From Hibiscus mutabilis (lineage: Eukaryota; Streptophyta; Magnoliopsida; Malvales; Malvaceae): a stretch of 64,000 bases of DNA. Under the pieces are notes generated by a model. The model saw only the letters and a program-made list of their open reading frames with translations. It did not search any database and was not told where the DNA came from. The DNA is taken from contig CM033732.1 in assembly GCA_019671005.1 (NCBI GenBank), positions 45,931,392 through 45,995,391 of the forward strand, read 5' to 3'. Made by a program: the position numbers and the translations under genes. The first letter of the stretch is position 1; the number at the start of each line of letters is the position of its first letter. Positions 12,828-26,749 of this stretch are shown here, one piece after another.

Positions 12828-14953
12828 TGTAGCGATGTTTTTTCTCGCTAAAAAATTAGGTGTTTTTATTTTTTGTTTGAAAATATTTTCTTCCGTGAGA
12901 TTTTTATAAAACTCGTGTTTTATTTAAAAATGGAGTCGCCACCGGCCACTCAAGGTGGACCGGACACCGTAAAAAACCAGAGATTTAAAAAAATCGGGTT
13001 CGGGAGTCGGTTACGGATGGGGAAGGATTAGCACCCCCACACCGCTCAAAATTAGTACTTTAATAATTACCGCTTTATTAATATTAAACTTTCCGGATTA
13101 AAGTGACGATTAGATTAAAATTCGGTTATAAATGCGAGTAGATTTTAAAGGCCCCGTTATTCGAGAGTAAACGCCCAACCACTATCACTACGCCTGATAC
13201 TGGCCCCGTTTACGCTCGAATAAAAGGGCACCGCATTGACAATTTATATCCGAAATGCAATCTTAAAATATGGCAAATATAAATAAATATATTACGGTAA
13301 AAATATAAATAAATATTAATAAAATTAAAACTAATCTAACACAAATAAGATACTATTCTAAAACATACATATTAAACACATTTGCATACATGATAATATA
13401 CATATAATATTAATTAGTCCAACAATATAACAATATGTACAAACAACAATATAAATATACATAGAATCTTATATATATATATTAAAGTAAAAAAGAGATA
13501 AAATATTATACGTGAAATATGAACAATGGATATAAAACATATGTATATATATCATGATATCAATATATAATAAAAATATTTTTGTATAATAATAGCATAT
13601 TACACATATAATAATAATAATAACAATAATAATAATAAAAATATGCATGGTTTACACTAATATACATAAGACAACATGAATATAAAATTTAAGGGCTAAA
13701 ATGCAACAATATTAAATTTTATGGCATAAATAATGCATATTAATGGACTAAATTAAAACAGATGCAAAATATATGGGCTTAAATATAAACTAACAGAAAC
13801 ATCATGCTGAAAATTAAAGCCTACATTTCAGTGACTAAACAGAAACAAAATGGAAGTTAAAGGCCACAAAGACATAAAAAAAAACATATTAGACGCGCCT
13901 AAAAGATAGAAGGACCAAAAGTGTAAATAGACCCTAGACAGAAACGAATGCGGGTTGAAAGAGCGAGGGCCAGAGCGTAATTTACCCATTACCCGAACTC
14001 GCGGATCCTCCCCGGATCCGGGTCACCGCGGGTCGGGTTGTGCCAAAACGACACTGTTTTAGTAGTTGACGGTTTAAACCAATATTAAGGGTTGTTATTA
14101 TTTTTTTGAACCAAATAAACCCTAAAAAATTTTAACCTTAACTGTCGGCTCTCTCAACCTTCCCTCCCTCAACTCAGCCTAAACCGACGGCTGCGCCGTT
14201 CCTCTGCCGGTCATCGGCACAGAGGCCTCGCGGGGGTCATCGGACGACCAAGGCGGCAACAAAGGTAAACTTCCAATCCCTTTTTAATTCGAAACAAAAA
14301 AAGAAACAGATTTGAAACAAAATAGCCTTTATTTGAAAGGATAAGAACAATTTTTACCCCTTTTTACAGACCTCTTTTCAATCGAAATGAACCTCTTACT
14401 CTTTGATTTTTTCGAACTCCAAAACCCCTTTTTTGAACTGAAAGACCCCCTAAATCTCTATGTTTTTTTTTCAATTTTTCGAATCCCCCCTTTTTACAAG
14501 CTTTTTGATTCGGTTTTTTATATCCAAATCTATACTAACCCCTACATATTTTAATCTGATGTAGATCTCTGGTGATGGTTGTAATCCCGGATCTTTGGGG
14601 ATGTTGCTGGGTTGGTAAGGTTAGGGTATGGGTATTGTCTGGTTAGGTTGACAGGGGGTTTAGGGTTGATTTCATTTATGGGTTTTGGTTGGATTTGGGA
14701 TTTTGGTGTTTACCGGTGAGGATAACGGTGTCGGGGGATGGATGCTGGTGATGGAAGATGGATGCCGGTGACGGCAGTGGAAGCAAGGCTAACGGCGGGT
14801 TCATTTTAGGGTTAGTTTTTTTTTGGGTTTTTGGTTACCGGGTCAGATCCGGGTTTGGGCTCGGGTCGAGTCATGGGTTTGAACCGGGTTTGGTTTGGGT
14901 TTGGGTTTAGTTTGGTTTGGTTAATGGATTTGGGTTGAAAACGGGTTATTACA
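12828..14953 (-). repeat. LTR (3' LTR) of the first Tat-like element
   Basis: It runs from TGTAGCGATG to ATTACA, about 2.1 kb. It contains the block GGAGTCGCCACCGGCC (12932), GGGAGTCGGTTACGGATGGG and GGATTAGCACCCC, all found again at about 57886-57990 and 63838-63955. The right part is GT-rich and ends in repeated GGGTTTGG words. Confidence 0.85.
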
Positions 14954-16391
14954 ATTGCCCCCTTTGCTCATTGTTGTGTAACGACAATAGAGCAAAGGTT
15001 AAAAATAACCCGTTTTGTCTGGTCCGACTGAGCTTCTTCTCTTGACGTATGTCTTCATTCTTCGGTAGATCTTCTTTGTCTTCAATACATGCCTTCTTTC
15101 TGGACTTGACAGATCTACTTTGTCACTCTTGGAGGAAGCAAAATCTTCGAAGCGGGAGGTGGCCTATTGGGGAAGCAAAATGAGTACGGTTCGCTACATT
15201 ATTGATGACGATCTGAAACCGGCTACACCATCAGCGGAGAGTAAGATTTGAGGACGACGGGAACTTGGACCCGGCCACTCCATCAGCGGAGGACTGGATT
15301 GGATAATGAAAGTTGATAAATTTTCTTTTGATTTTCCTCATTTTTGATTTTTTTAATTTTTGATTTTTTCGATTTTTGATTCTTAATTTTTTTTTAATTT
15401 CAATTCTCTTTTTTCTTTGTTCTTTTTCTTTTCATTTTTTTGATAATTTTCTTGAACCATACAAAGAAGTAAAACTTGAGGAAAATTGGGTCGTCAGCGG
15501 AGAAACAAGACCTGAAAAGACATTTGATCTGCTTGGGGAAAGGTTCAGATCTGTGGCATCATAAACAGAGAAACGAGATCTTCAGGATGTCTATATTGTT
15601 GTACCATCAGCGGTAAAGCAAAATCTGGAAATGTTGACTTCCATCACATTATTGTTGGAAGAACGAAGTCCTGAAAAGGAGAAAAAACATTTTTAGTAAA
15701 TTGTCCACAAAATTTGTCGTTGGTACCTTTTATTTAAATGTTTCGGCATCTTCTTTGTGTTGGGCCTTCTCCAAGACTAAGGTTGGCCTTCTTGTCATTG
15801 CTCCCATGTCGGGGGTGTTCGGGTTCTCCTCCGAACCTATTTGTAAGCAAAAATGCCTGAATTTTATGCCTAAATACATGGTGATTTCGGTATATGCACT
15901 TAACCTAAATGTATGATGTATGCAATGATGGTTCAATGCAAGATGAATGCAGCTAAATTTATGAATGCGACATAATTTGATTTTTGGTCTTCAAAGGGAT
16001 GTCCCTGACTCTCGATTGGTCATGTCGGGATCTTGGTTTTTCATGCGGTAGTGCCCCAACTTTGCCCTGGGTTCGATCAGCTTTCATTTGAGTGGGTGCC
16101 CCAAAAGTTTATTCATTACATAACATCATCTGACACTGTTCTCGTAGTAAATTTGAAACTTTAAGGTGATGTATTTTGGATATTCAAGACTCAGATATGA
16201 ACAAAAGATGTTTGCATTGCTACTTGTAGTTTTGATCCCTTACAAAATACCCTCACCACTATTGTACTTAAGTCGGTGAGGTTGGTTTACAAAAAGTATT
16301 ACTCTGAAAGTGATAAAAACTACAAGGGGACCTGCCATGGTCAGGACAGTGCAATACTTAACATGGTCCAGTTCAAAAACCTTCAACACCC

Positions 16392-16811
16392 TCAGTTGGC
16401 ATCTTCATGCTTCGGAAAAAGGTTCCCACTTGTGGCTGAACTTGTAGGGTTTTCAATACTTATAACACCGAGCTTGAGGTACTTTTCTACCAGCCTCTTG
16501 AAGCCCCAACAATTTTCAATCGTGTAGCCCACCTGTCCAGCGTGATATTCGCAACTCGCGTTAGGATCATACCACTTAGGGAATTGGGGTTGTGTCGGAG
16601 TCTGGTGGAAAGGTACCACTATATGGGCTTTTAGCAGTTCCTTGTACAGATCTCCATACGACATCGGCAGGGGAGTGAACTCTATCTTTTCAGTGTTCTT
16701 CCTCTGACCAGAACCTTGGCTTGAGGCAACGTGAGCACTTGGCACGGCCTTAGATTGCACAACTGTGCTGGGCTTGAAATAATTTGCATTGTAAACTCCC
16801 GAAGAGTTCAC
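16392..16811 (-). pseudogene. gag fragment of the Tat-like element
   Basis: The open frame encodes a Gag segment with WYDPNASCEYHAGQVGYT and IENCWGFKRLVEKYL, a pattern typical of Gag in Tat/Ogre-type plant gypsy elements. It lacks a proper N-terminus, and no downstream pol follows. The right end abuts the deletion junction with the LTR remnant at about 16869, so it is a broken gene and not a host gene. Confidence 0.7.
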
Positions 16812-16868
16812 TTCCTGGTCTTTCCTTCCATGGTAAGGTTTCTTATGGGACGAACTTCCTGGTCTTTT

Positions 16869-17014
16869 CAGGGTTAGGTTTTTTTAGGTTTTTGGTTACC
16901 GGGTCAGATCCGGGTTTGGGCTCGGGTCGAGTCATGGGTTTGAACCGGGTTTGGTTTGGGTTTGGGTTTAGTTTGGTTTGGTTAATGGATTTGGGTTGAA
17001 AACGGGTTATTACA
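16869..17014 (-). repeat. Truncated 5' LTR of the first Tat-like element
   Basis: This 146-bp segment repeats 14807-14953 with only a few differences at its left edge and ends GGGTTATTACA before the CTTGT target duplication. The rest of the LTR is missing. Confidence 0.85.
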
Positions 17015-17019
17015 CTTGT

Positions 17020-17782
17020 AGATTTATTTTTTGAATATGAGTATGTTAGTTTTATTGAAAGTGGAAAATTTCAAAAAAATATATTGAGAGTTTATAACTT
17101 AGGTAAAAAAACTTGATCTGAACATATTCTTAAAATCACGAAAATTGTCGTCTCTAAATTATAAATACGACCATACAAAGGAAAGACAAAAACCCTAACT
17201 CAAATGCTAGAAATAAAATAGATACAAACATCACTAAAGCTGTTCGATGAAAGGTTAAAATCAACAACAAACAACATTAAAAAATAAATATTATAATAAT
17301 AAGGCGCGTTGACAACACGATCATTACCACAACTCAATCACGAACAAGAGCGATGACTGTGAGCTCGTATCCAAATCCTGTTCGAGGGTACAAAACGAGA
17401 AGATCAATAGGATAATAAAAGAGCATTATCTTGATCAGTCGTGACGACATCAAATTCAACTCTGATAGAAAAAAAATGAAAAAAGAAACAATCAAATGAC
17501 CGATTAAGAGAAAAATATGTCAAAAGACGGCGAATACATACCAAAAGATAGAGAAAAGCGTGTCACAAAGACAGAATTATTAAATTTAAAAACTAAAAAA
17601 TAAATAACGAAATAAAAGAACAAGAAATGATTACTCTCGATCAATAACTAGTACTAAAACTGATACCATCGTCGGCCACGTAAAAATTAGAAAGAAAGAA
17701 AAGGTTTCAAAAATGGCTAGAAGACAATTAAGAAAACAACTAAAATTTCTTCCTTAAATCTTTTTTCTTGAACAAAGGAAAG
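17020..17782. other. Intergenic DNA between two retrotransposons
   Basis: AT-rich, with scattered A-rich runs. I see no gene, RNA or definable repeat. Confidence 0.4.
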
Positions 17783-18354
17783 GAATTTGTAACCCTCGAC
17801 CCGTATGTCACATTTGGGCCTCAAGACCAAACCATTACCATAAAATTCTGACCTAGTTTAGCTCAATCCACAAATCCATTATGAAAATCCATTTAATTAC
17901 AACCCAATAAAAAATAATAAATATTTAAAAACATATACAATGGAGCTCCTTTTAAAATTACATTATAAACCCTTGACTCGATAGTTTGAAAATCCAAATA
18001 CGATTTACAATATACAATAGGTTCCTACGAATACAAATCTCAAAGACCTAAGTACTGTACTCTGAAGAGGCGAGTCGCTGGAATCCTTCCTTGATGGTGC
18101 TCCTCCAAGAACAAACCAAACCTACTAACCTGCGAACGGAAACAACGATTCCGAACGCTGAGCTAACAAAGCTCAGTGGATACACCGTCACTCAACCATG
18201 CTTCATGCAAATCATAAATAAAGCAATGCAACAAGAATGATATCATGGCAAGATAACAATGGCGCTACCATATTCGCCTAAACACATAGCATTATGAATG
18301 TATGATCACGCACACAGCTCATACAAGAACCTCATACGTTTACCTAAGCATCAG

Positions 18355-18600
18355 AATCCTACACTTGAGTGAGGCCCACATCCACAAAGCATCGAGATCC
18401 TACACTACGAGTAAGGCCTGCATCCACAAAGCATCGGAATCCTATACTCTGAGCAAGACCCGCGTCCACATAGCATCGGGATTCTATACTTGAGGGATGA
18501 GGCCTACGTCCACATAGCATCGGGATCCTACATCCATGCTTGGGATCTCTCATCAAGTATCTTCGAATGAAGCCCGCGTCCACAAAGCATCGGGATCCAA
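18355..18600. repeat. Roughly 47-bp tandem repeat in LTR-1
   Basis: Repeated words are GAGGCCCACATCCACAAAGC, ATCGGGATCCTACA and ACTTGAG, with spacing of about 45-50 bp. Equivalent arrays are in LTR-2 (about 24800-25075), LTR-3 (about 29430-29672) and LTR-4 (about 35865-36140); the plus-strand LTR at 2112-2190 keeps two units. Confidence 0.75.
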
Positions 18601-19154
18601 CATTCAGGAATCTTCAAGGTGTTGCAACACACTTAGGGTATCCATATCCCAACAAGGGATGACTCGACTACCTAGGTGTCCCATCAGCATACAACAAGGA
18701 CCCTAGTAACCACACAGCTCTAAACCTCGACATAAGGGTCTCACCGCACACAGCTCTAACACTTTTACCATAGCCTTATAGTTTTTATCAGTTATTAAAC
18801 TGCCCTATTGAGCTTATCTTTTTATTAGTATGGTATGAAGGTACACATTAGTCATTCTCATTAATTTATCTTATTATCCGATAAGACTCAACCTTATAGG
18901 CGCCCCTTCCGCACATAGCAAGGGCCTAAATTACCACACAGCATCAACGATCCACCTAGGATCTCTATGGGTTTCCATCACACACAATTTACCCAATATT
19001 TATCACGTTAATAGCCCATTATTCTCATTCGGGGTTAAAAATCTCCATTTCTCAGTTTTAATGTTCATTTTACAACTTGATGGACCACTAGGGCCCTTTG
19101 CCTCGAACTATAGCACCCCTGAACGCAACCTCGAATTTATTGGGCAGATTGCCC

Positions 19155-19690
19155 AACGAGTATCGATACTCCAATGTGAGTATCGGTACTCTACTATAGG
19201 TATCGGTACTCCCCCACGAGTACCGATACTCTAATTAGGTTCGAAAGAATTAAACCCCAAGCCGTACCGACACGCTACGTACTATACCAGTACTCATCAT
19301 CGATACTAGGATCACCTCGTACTGATCCACCCCGTACCGGTACTCCCACATACGCGTACCGGTACGCCAAGCCTTTCTTAGGCAAGCAACAACGCGTACC
19401 GATACTCCCCAATGAGTACCGATACCCCCACTAGATTCGAAGGAATTTAACCCAAGGGCGTACCGATACGCTACGTACCGTATCGGTACTCAAAGCATTT
19501 CCAAGAAATATAACAGTACGTACCGATACGCTCCCTTGCGTACCAGTACACGAAGGCATCTTTGGAATCCTTACCTTGCAATGGGTGCTGATACACTGAG
19601 AGGCGTACCGGTACTCTCCTCATAACTCGTCCCCCGTTTACACTAAGGTGTACCGATACCCTAGCCTCAGTATTGGTACACGAGCCCAAT
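19155..19690. repeat. Cluster of GTACCGATAC / GTATCGGTAC palindromes in LTR-1
   Basis: More than a dozen near-palindromic words of the form GTAYCGRTAC, often extended to GAGTAYCGRTACTC, occur in about 530 bp. GAGTATCGATACTC is fully palindromic and GAGTACCGATACTC has one imperfect pair. The same cluster is in LTR-2 (25627-26155), LTR-3 (30230-30745) and LTR-4 (36690-37210), and thinner in the plus-strand LTR (1790-1950). Confidence 0.8.
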
Positions 19691-20425
19691 TTATGAACTC
19701 TGGGTACAGGTTTCACCTAAAAACCCTGTTTAACCTCATAGTTAAACCTCAAATCGATCCTACAAGTTATTGTGAAGGTATTAAGTAGGTTTCTACCAAT
19801 TTTAAGCCTTAGCAACATCAAATCCCCATTTTACCATTAAAGGGATCAACCCAAAGCTTATCAAACCACAAATATCAAAACATGTACAAAATCTTATTTT
19901 TTATGAGTTACAGGAAACAATAGGAGTTAGTACTGTACTAACCTCGAATTAGAGCTGAGGAAGAAACCTTCAAAGACCATTCCCTTTCATCCACACTAAC
20001 CCTACCAAAACTTCAATCTCCACCATAACTAGCCATCCTTACCTTGATTGGTAGATCTCTCAAAGCTGAACAAGTTTCCCTTCTTTCCCCAAACGAGATT
20101 CTTACTTAAACTCTCAAAGATTTGACCTTTAACATGAAGAAGTTTGAGTGATAGATAGGAATGGGAGAGATAGGGAACAAGATGATCTCACTCCCTCTAT
20201 TTTCTACAAAAATAAAGTCCCACATCAGCTCTCTTGCCTTCAATTATGCTTTTACCCATTTGCCCTTCTTATTTTCACCTTAGCTTATCAACAACCCAAC
20301 AGTACAAGCCCAAAAGCTTTCTTTCAAGCCCAACAAGGCTCTCAAGGCCCAATATCTTGGCCCAAATGCGAAGCCCATACCTCGGGTTAACCCGACTCTC
20401 GAGTTTCGAAACCAGGGTCGTTACA

Positions 20426-23400
20426 ACTCTCACATTCTTAAAGAAAATTTCATCCTCGAAATTTAGATTGATGCAAGAGAGATGTAACCAAAACATACCT
20501 AACCACCTCACCATTCAAACAGAATCACCTCGATTAGGGAGAGTCCCACTAATCTACCTTAAACAGAACTATATCATTAAACCACATGCTCTCAACACTT
20601 CTCTTGAAATTTCTCACGACTCTTTTTCAATAGCCAACGACACTTATGATGATCCGTTAAGCATGGTAACACCACCAACCTCGATCCTCGATGTTCAAAC
20701 ATCAATTTAAAGAACTCACCTTCAAGGGATTCTATCTTGGTTAACCAACATTTCTATTAGCATTCGATAACCAAAACTAAACTTAGACTTTATCTACGTC
20801 TAAAACACTGCACCACATTCACAAGACATTGTCAGGAACGCATCATGCCTAACAACCATATCCCGGTCAAACCATTAAAGGATAAAAAAAAACCTAACAA
20901 TCGGTTATCAACATCAATTTACCTTGAACTAAAAGCTCAATTCTCTAGACTTGACCCATCAAGTCAGAACCTAGAACTTCACTTTATCCAAACTTACTTT
21001 CAACGGGATCGAAAACTACTTATGATTCAACTATTTGGTTCCGAGAGATGGTTACCATCACTTACGAACTCGCACAAGCAACCCAAAGCTAACCATTCTA
21101 TTTGCGAAGGTCTAAACACCTTCTTCAAACCCTTGACTCGGTCTAAACAATCAGACGCAAAGAGCTATCTGTTTGCTCTCAAAGATCTCTAACTGGCCCG
21201 TCTAAAAATATTTCTTTGCACCACAACCATTCAGTTACCCTCAACACAGCTATTGATCCACGTTTTTGTTGCGCTACTCTGATAACTTCCACCTTGTTTG
21301 TCTTAACCGATAATAACTTTGGTCAAACTTGATTGAGCAATCCTCTAACTCCCGAGATCTAGCTCAACAGATATACAAGCTGAATAATTATCATCGCGAT
21401 TTTCCCTTAAGGCCTCAACTATGTCCATCACAACCTTCATTTACCCTCTTCTACGGTACCTTACTCCGACAACAACACATGAAGCTCTCACATTCTATGG
21501 CCACAAGAAGGTCGCCAAACTTACGCAAAACCGACAATGGTCTTCCACTATTACACTACGGCTCACACATCTAAAACCACCCTATACTCTACTCTCACGC
21601 AGCCACGATTCTCGGTGAAACACTTGGCAACGACACCCAATCGATCGCTTGCACAAGTGTGCCTCCAACAAAGAGTTCGTTAAGTACTATACCACAGGGC
21701 GATGGACACTGACACGAACTCAACCTTACATTTATCGTCGTTCTAAACCACAATTAATTGGTAAGATTTCTTGTTCACCAAGAGTACCTCCATGCCCTCA
21801 AAACACCCACAACTCTAAGACCGGGGACTCTCAACCCTTGCGTCTACCATGCAAGCTAAGAACATCTTGCAACATACATAACCCTCATCGAGCTAGCACT
21901 ACGGAGCACAACATTCACTCTAGAGAGGTTAAAGTTCTTATCATCTAACACTAACAATTAGATTCAAGCAATCTAAAACTTCTCGGCTCCTCACTCATAT
22001 CATATGGTATCCATGCACTCTTAACAACCGTCTACGATAAAACCTTATATAGCAAAGGATGCAATTCTATTTTACCATCTAAAGCAATAACAAACCCAAG
22101 ATTTACCAAGATGCACCTCACAAGAACCAGCCTATTACACAACCAAAGAGCTAATCGGCTAACACAATAGCTGAAAACCAACACTAAACTTAATTAACTG
22201 ACTTATCCTCGGTCGTAACGTTGTCAACTCTAATCTGAGCAGCAGACTGCCACGCAACACCTCTCACGCCAACCCTAGTAGTGGATCTCACAAGACCTCC
22301 ACCTTGATGACCTGACGGTGCCCTAGCTCTGCATATAGTAAAACTCTAATCATGTCGAGAAGTAGCCAACCTTTGAGACTGAACTAATGTATCATCATCC
22401 ATAATCGGGTAGTCTCTTTCCATATGCCCTAGTGCTCGGCACTGATAGCAACCCTCCGAAGCAAAAAAAACATACCCCAAGGTGATGTCGGCCATAATGC
22501 TCACATGTTGATGGAAGTGATGCTCCAACAAAACCATCAATACTCCCTTCTAGAGTAGGAATCAAAGAGCCTTTACGAACCCTCGATTTAGATTCCTGAA
22601 CTGACTCTTGGTGACTGATCCGAAGTAACTTTCTTCTAACTCCTCGAAGTACAAAACCCCTCATGCAGATAGGGAGAGGAATCAGCGATATCATGGGTCT
22701 CCATATCATGACATCTAGAATCTTGAACCGATCAAACGCTGAACTTTAAAGTCGCTCAAGTGCCTTCGCACTATTGGCTAACTCGGAGAATGTCCCAAGC
22801 GGACTTGCTATCACATGCAACTATAAGTCAACATTCAAGCCTTTTCTGAACCTCTTGCACCTCAACTCTTTCGTGACGACAACTCTATGGCATAACGGCT
22901 CAACACAAAAATCTTGCTCATAAGCAAACACCGTTCGATCTCCTTGAACCAAATGCAAAAACTGGTCCTCACTTCATCCATATATACCTTACTGATGTAT
23001 CTCTTCCGAACTCATCTACAAAGATATCCCATGTCGGGAGCGCGAGCTATAAACCCGACTCAACGGTCTCTTACCATTCGCATGCATTACCTTTAAGAAA
23101 AAGATGATACAGACAAGATTCCCTTAAGCCTATTCCACGTCATCATCAGATCCTTCTGAGTGTTTCTTAACCATTAATCCGATCGATCAGGTCATCATTT
23201 CTTAACCCATTTTTCTATAATTAGATTCGTAACAATGATGCTCCTCCCTTTAAAGGAATATAGCTCATTTCACAACTCTTATTGGTCAATCTCGCGCCGT
23301 CGACCCAACTAACCTGAACCACATTCAGAAGATGGTAGTTATCTTTCTCACTACCCTGGGTTTGATTCCCCCGAAACCTCGAAGCTTCCAACACTATACT

Positions 23401-24215
23401 TGTCATCTCAAGCTAGCTCATGACCGAACAACAACCGGTGGCCAAGATCATATCTACTCATTTAGGAGACAACTCTATTGTATCTTTTAACCACGTATTC
23501 TCAAGCTTTACTCAAGTATCACCTCGTGCAAAACCCACGATGTCCTTCCGACCGCCACTATAAATAACCATAACAAGCATACCTTGCTCGAGATCTCAGG
23601 GCATTTAGCCTACTAAGATCATACTTGAGACTTCACAACCATCATATACTTCTGTACATTAGACGAAAACACATATCTGTCAGGCGAGCTACATCCCCAT
23701 CACATGGTACCCACCATTAAGGCTCACTTACTACGAATGATGAGACCCCCGATCGACACTCTATCACGGGTCAATCAAAAACAAGCCCTCTTATCCATTC
23801 CATAAAGGTCGTCTACCAACACGTAGAATCTCACCACTAGAGGTTCTCACCATGAACCTAAGGCCTTAAGGTAACTTACGGCACATAACTATGATTACTC
23901 CTCAAGCGATGAGAGGAGGACACACCCTCAACTCCTCCATACCTTCATAAACCCAAGCTTAACGTCTGAGATAACTCCGATCTCAAAATCATCCTCAAAA
24001 AAATTAGCCAACATCACAGTACTCACGACCGTGATCGAACTATCTTATTACCGTAACCGGTGGCACACGCGAACACATGACACGCCATCCGATTCTAATC
24101 TTGAAGAGTACAACTTAGACACGCGGGCTCGTATTCGCTAGACATCTATTCCGACTCCTAACCACCATAGAGTTTTCCTAGAACCGGCTAAACCTAATCT
24201 TTGATGCCACTAAAT
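20426..24215 (-). mobile_element. Internal region 1 of the gypsy complex
   Basis: It lies between LTR-1 and LTR-2. At its left edge is the polypurine signature; at its right edge, TTTGATGCCA (24201-24210) reads in reverse complement TGGCATCAAAG, close to the tRNA-Met primer site TGGTATCAGAG, five bases from the LTR. Only a gag remnant is recognisable; the roughly 2 kb on the 3' side has no conserved enzyme motif. Many minus-strand stops show the coding capacity is lost. Confidence 0.75.
22346..22709 (-). pseudogene. gag zinc-knuckle remnant, copy 1
   Basis: Minus-strand reading gives GCYQCRALGHMERDYP, a CX2CX4HX4C retroviral-type zinc knuckle in which the last Cys is replaced by Tyr. Stops and frame changes surround it. 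The same substitution is present in the duplicate at 33406-33832. Confidence 0.6.
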
Positions 24216-26749
24216 GTAACACCCTCTACCCGGATGTCACATTTGGGCCTCAAGCCCAAACCATTACCATAAAATTCGACATAGTTTAGCCCAATCCACA
24301 AATCCATTATGAAAATTCTTTTAATTACAACCCAATAAAACATAATAAATATTTAAAAACATATACAATGGAGCTCCTTTTAAAATTACATTATAAACCC
24401 TTGACTTGATAGTTTGAAAATCCAAATACAATTTACAATATACAATAGGTTCCTACGAATACAAATCACAAAGACCTAAGTATTGTACTCTAAAGAGCGA
24501 GTCATTTGGAATCCTTCATTGATGGTGCTCCTCCAAGAACAAACCAAACCTACTAACTGCGAACGAAAATAACGGTTCCGAATGCTGTGCTAACATAGCT
24601 CAGTGGATACACCGCCACTCAACCATGCTTCATGCAAATCATAAATAATATGCAACAAGAATGATATCATGGCAAGATAACAATGGCGCTACCATAACCG
24701 CCTAAACACATAGCATTATGAATGTATGATCACGCACACAGCTCATACAAGAACTTCATACGTTTACCTAGCATCACACAGATAACACCAACAATATTAA
24801 GTGAGGCATGCATCCACAAAGTATCAGAATCCTACACTTGAGTGAGGCCCACACCCACAAAGCATCGGGATCCTACACTACGACTAAGGCCCGCATCCAC
24901 AAAGTATCAGGATCCTATACTCTGAGTAAGGCCTGGTTCCACATAGCATCAGGATCTTATACTTGAGGGATGAGGCACGCGTCAACATAGCATCGGGATC
25001 TTACATCCATGCTCGGGATCTCTCGTCAAGCATCTTCGAATGAGGCCCGCATTTACAAAGTATCAGGATCCAACATTCGGGAATCTTCAAGGTGTTGCAA
25101 CACACTTAGGGTATCCATATCCCAATAAAGGATGACTCGACTACTTAGGTGTCCCATCAACACACAGCAAAGACCCTAGTAACCACACAGTTCTAAACCT
25201 CAACACAAGGGTCTCACCGCACACAGCTCTAACACATTTACCATAGCCTTATGGTTTTTATCAGTTATTAAACTACCCTATTGAGCTTATTTTTTTATTA
25301 GTATGTTATGAAGATACACATAAGTCATTCTCATGAATTTATCTTATTATCCGATAAGACTCAACCTTATAGGCGCCCCTTCTACACACAGCAAGGGCCT
25401 AAATTACCACACAGCATCAACGATTCACCTAGGATCTATATGGGTTTCCATTACACGTAATTTACCTAATATTTATCACGTTATTAGCCCATTATTCTCA
25501 TTCGAGGTTAAAAATCTCTATTTCTCAGTTTTAATGTTCATTTTACACCTTGACGGATCCCTAGGGCCCTTTGCCTCGAATTATAGCACCCTGAACGTAA
25601 CCTCGAATTTATTGGGCAGATTACCCAGCGAGTACTGATACTCTAAGGTGAGTATCGATACTCCACTATAGGTATCGGTACTCCCCCATGAGTACCGATA
25701 CTCTAATTAGGTTCGAAAAAATTAAACCCCAAGCCGTATCGATACGCTACGTACCGTACCGGTACTCATCATCGATACTAAGATTGCCCCGTACCAATCT
25801 ACCATATACCGGTACTCCCACATACGCGTACCGGTACACCAAGCCTTTCCTAGGCAAGCAACAACGCGTACCGATACTCCCTAATGAGTAGCGATACCCC
25901 CAATAGATTTGAAAGAATTTAACCCAAGGGTGTACCGATACGCTACGTACTGTACCGGTACTCAAAGCCTTTCCAGGCAATGTAACAGTGCGTACCGATA
26001 CTCTCCCTTGTGTACCGGTACATGAAGGCGTCTCTAGAATCCTTACCTTGCAAGGGGTACAGATACACGAGGAGGCATATCGGTACTATCCTCACAACTC
26101 TTTCCCCATATACACTAAGGCATACCGATACCCTAGCCCCAGTATCAGTACGCGAGCCCAATTTCTAAACTCTGGGTGCTGGTTTTACCTAAAAACCTTG
26201 TTTAACCCCCATAGTTAAACCCTAAATTGATCCTACAAGTTATTGTGAAGGTATTAAGTGGGTTTCTACCAATTTTAAGCCTTAGCAACATTAAATCCCC
26301 ATTTTACCATTAAAGGGATCAACCCAAAGCTTATCAAACCCCAAACACCAAAACATTTACAAAGCTTATTTTATGAGTTGCAGGAAACAATATGAGCTAG
26401 TAGTGTACTAACCTCGAATTAGAGCTGAAGAAGAAGCCTTCAAAGACCATTCTCGTTCATCCACACTAACCACCAAAACCTTAATCTCCACCATAACTAG
26501 CCATCCTTACATTAATTGGTAGATCTCTCAAAGCTGAACAAGCTTCTCTTCTTGCCCCAAATGAGATTCTCACTTAAACTCTCAAATATTTGACCTTTAA
26601 CATGAAGAAGTTTGAGTGATAGATAGGAATGGGAGGGAAATGGAACAAGATGATCTCACTCCCTCTATTTTCTGCAGAAATAAAGTCCCACATCAGCTCT
26701 CTTGCCTTCAATTATGCTTTTACCCATTTGCCCTTCTCATTTTCACCTT
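24216..26749 (-). repeat. LTR-2 of the gypsy complex, cut at its right end
   Basis: It starts TGTAACACCCTCTACCCGG and matches LTR-4 closely up to TTCTCATTTTCACCTT at 26749, where LTR-4 continues (37812 onward) but this copy jumps to internal-like sequence. About 145 bp of the LTR are missing. It differs from LTR-1 at many positions although the two flank the same internal region. Confidence 0.8.

Larger units (their letters stand above)
12828..17014 (-). mobile_element. Internally deleted Tat/Ogre-like Ty3/gypsy element with CTTGT target duplication
   Basis: It is bounded by the 5-bp direct repeat CTTGT at 12823-12827 and 17015-17019. The left LTR is complete (TGTAGCGATG to GGTTATTACA). The right LTR survives only as its last 146 bp. 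A gag fragment lies on the minus strand, and the sequence next to the left LTR reads in reverse complement as a polypurine tract (AGCAAAGGGGGCAAT), so the element points to the minus strand and the left LTR is its 3' LTR. A deletion removed the 5' LTR body, leader and gag start; no pol domain remains. The two LTR remnants are almost identical over about 146 bp, which suggests a fairly young insertion. Confidence 0.85.
17788..20425 (-). repeat. LTR-1 of the gypsy complex
   Basis: It runs from TGTAACCCTCGACCCG to CAGGGTCGTTACA, about 2.64 kb. Right of it, the reverse complement of the next 40 bases reads AAATTTCGAGGATGAAATTT then a purine-rich tract, the usual 3' end of a gypsy internal region, so this is the 3' LTR. 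Internal features: six or more copies of a roughly 47-bp unit with CACAAAGCATCGGGATCC (about 18355-18600) and a cluster of GTACCGATAC-type palindromes (about 19155-19680). Confidence 0.85.
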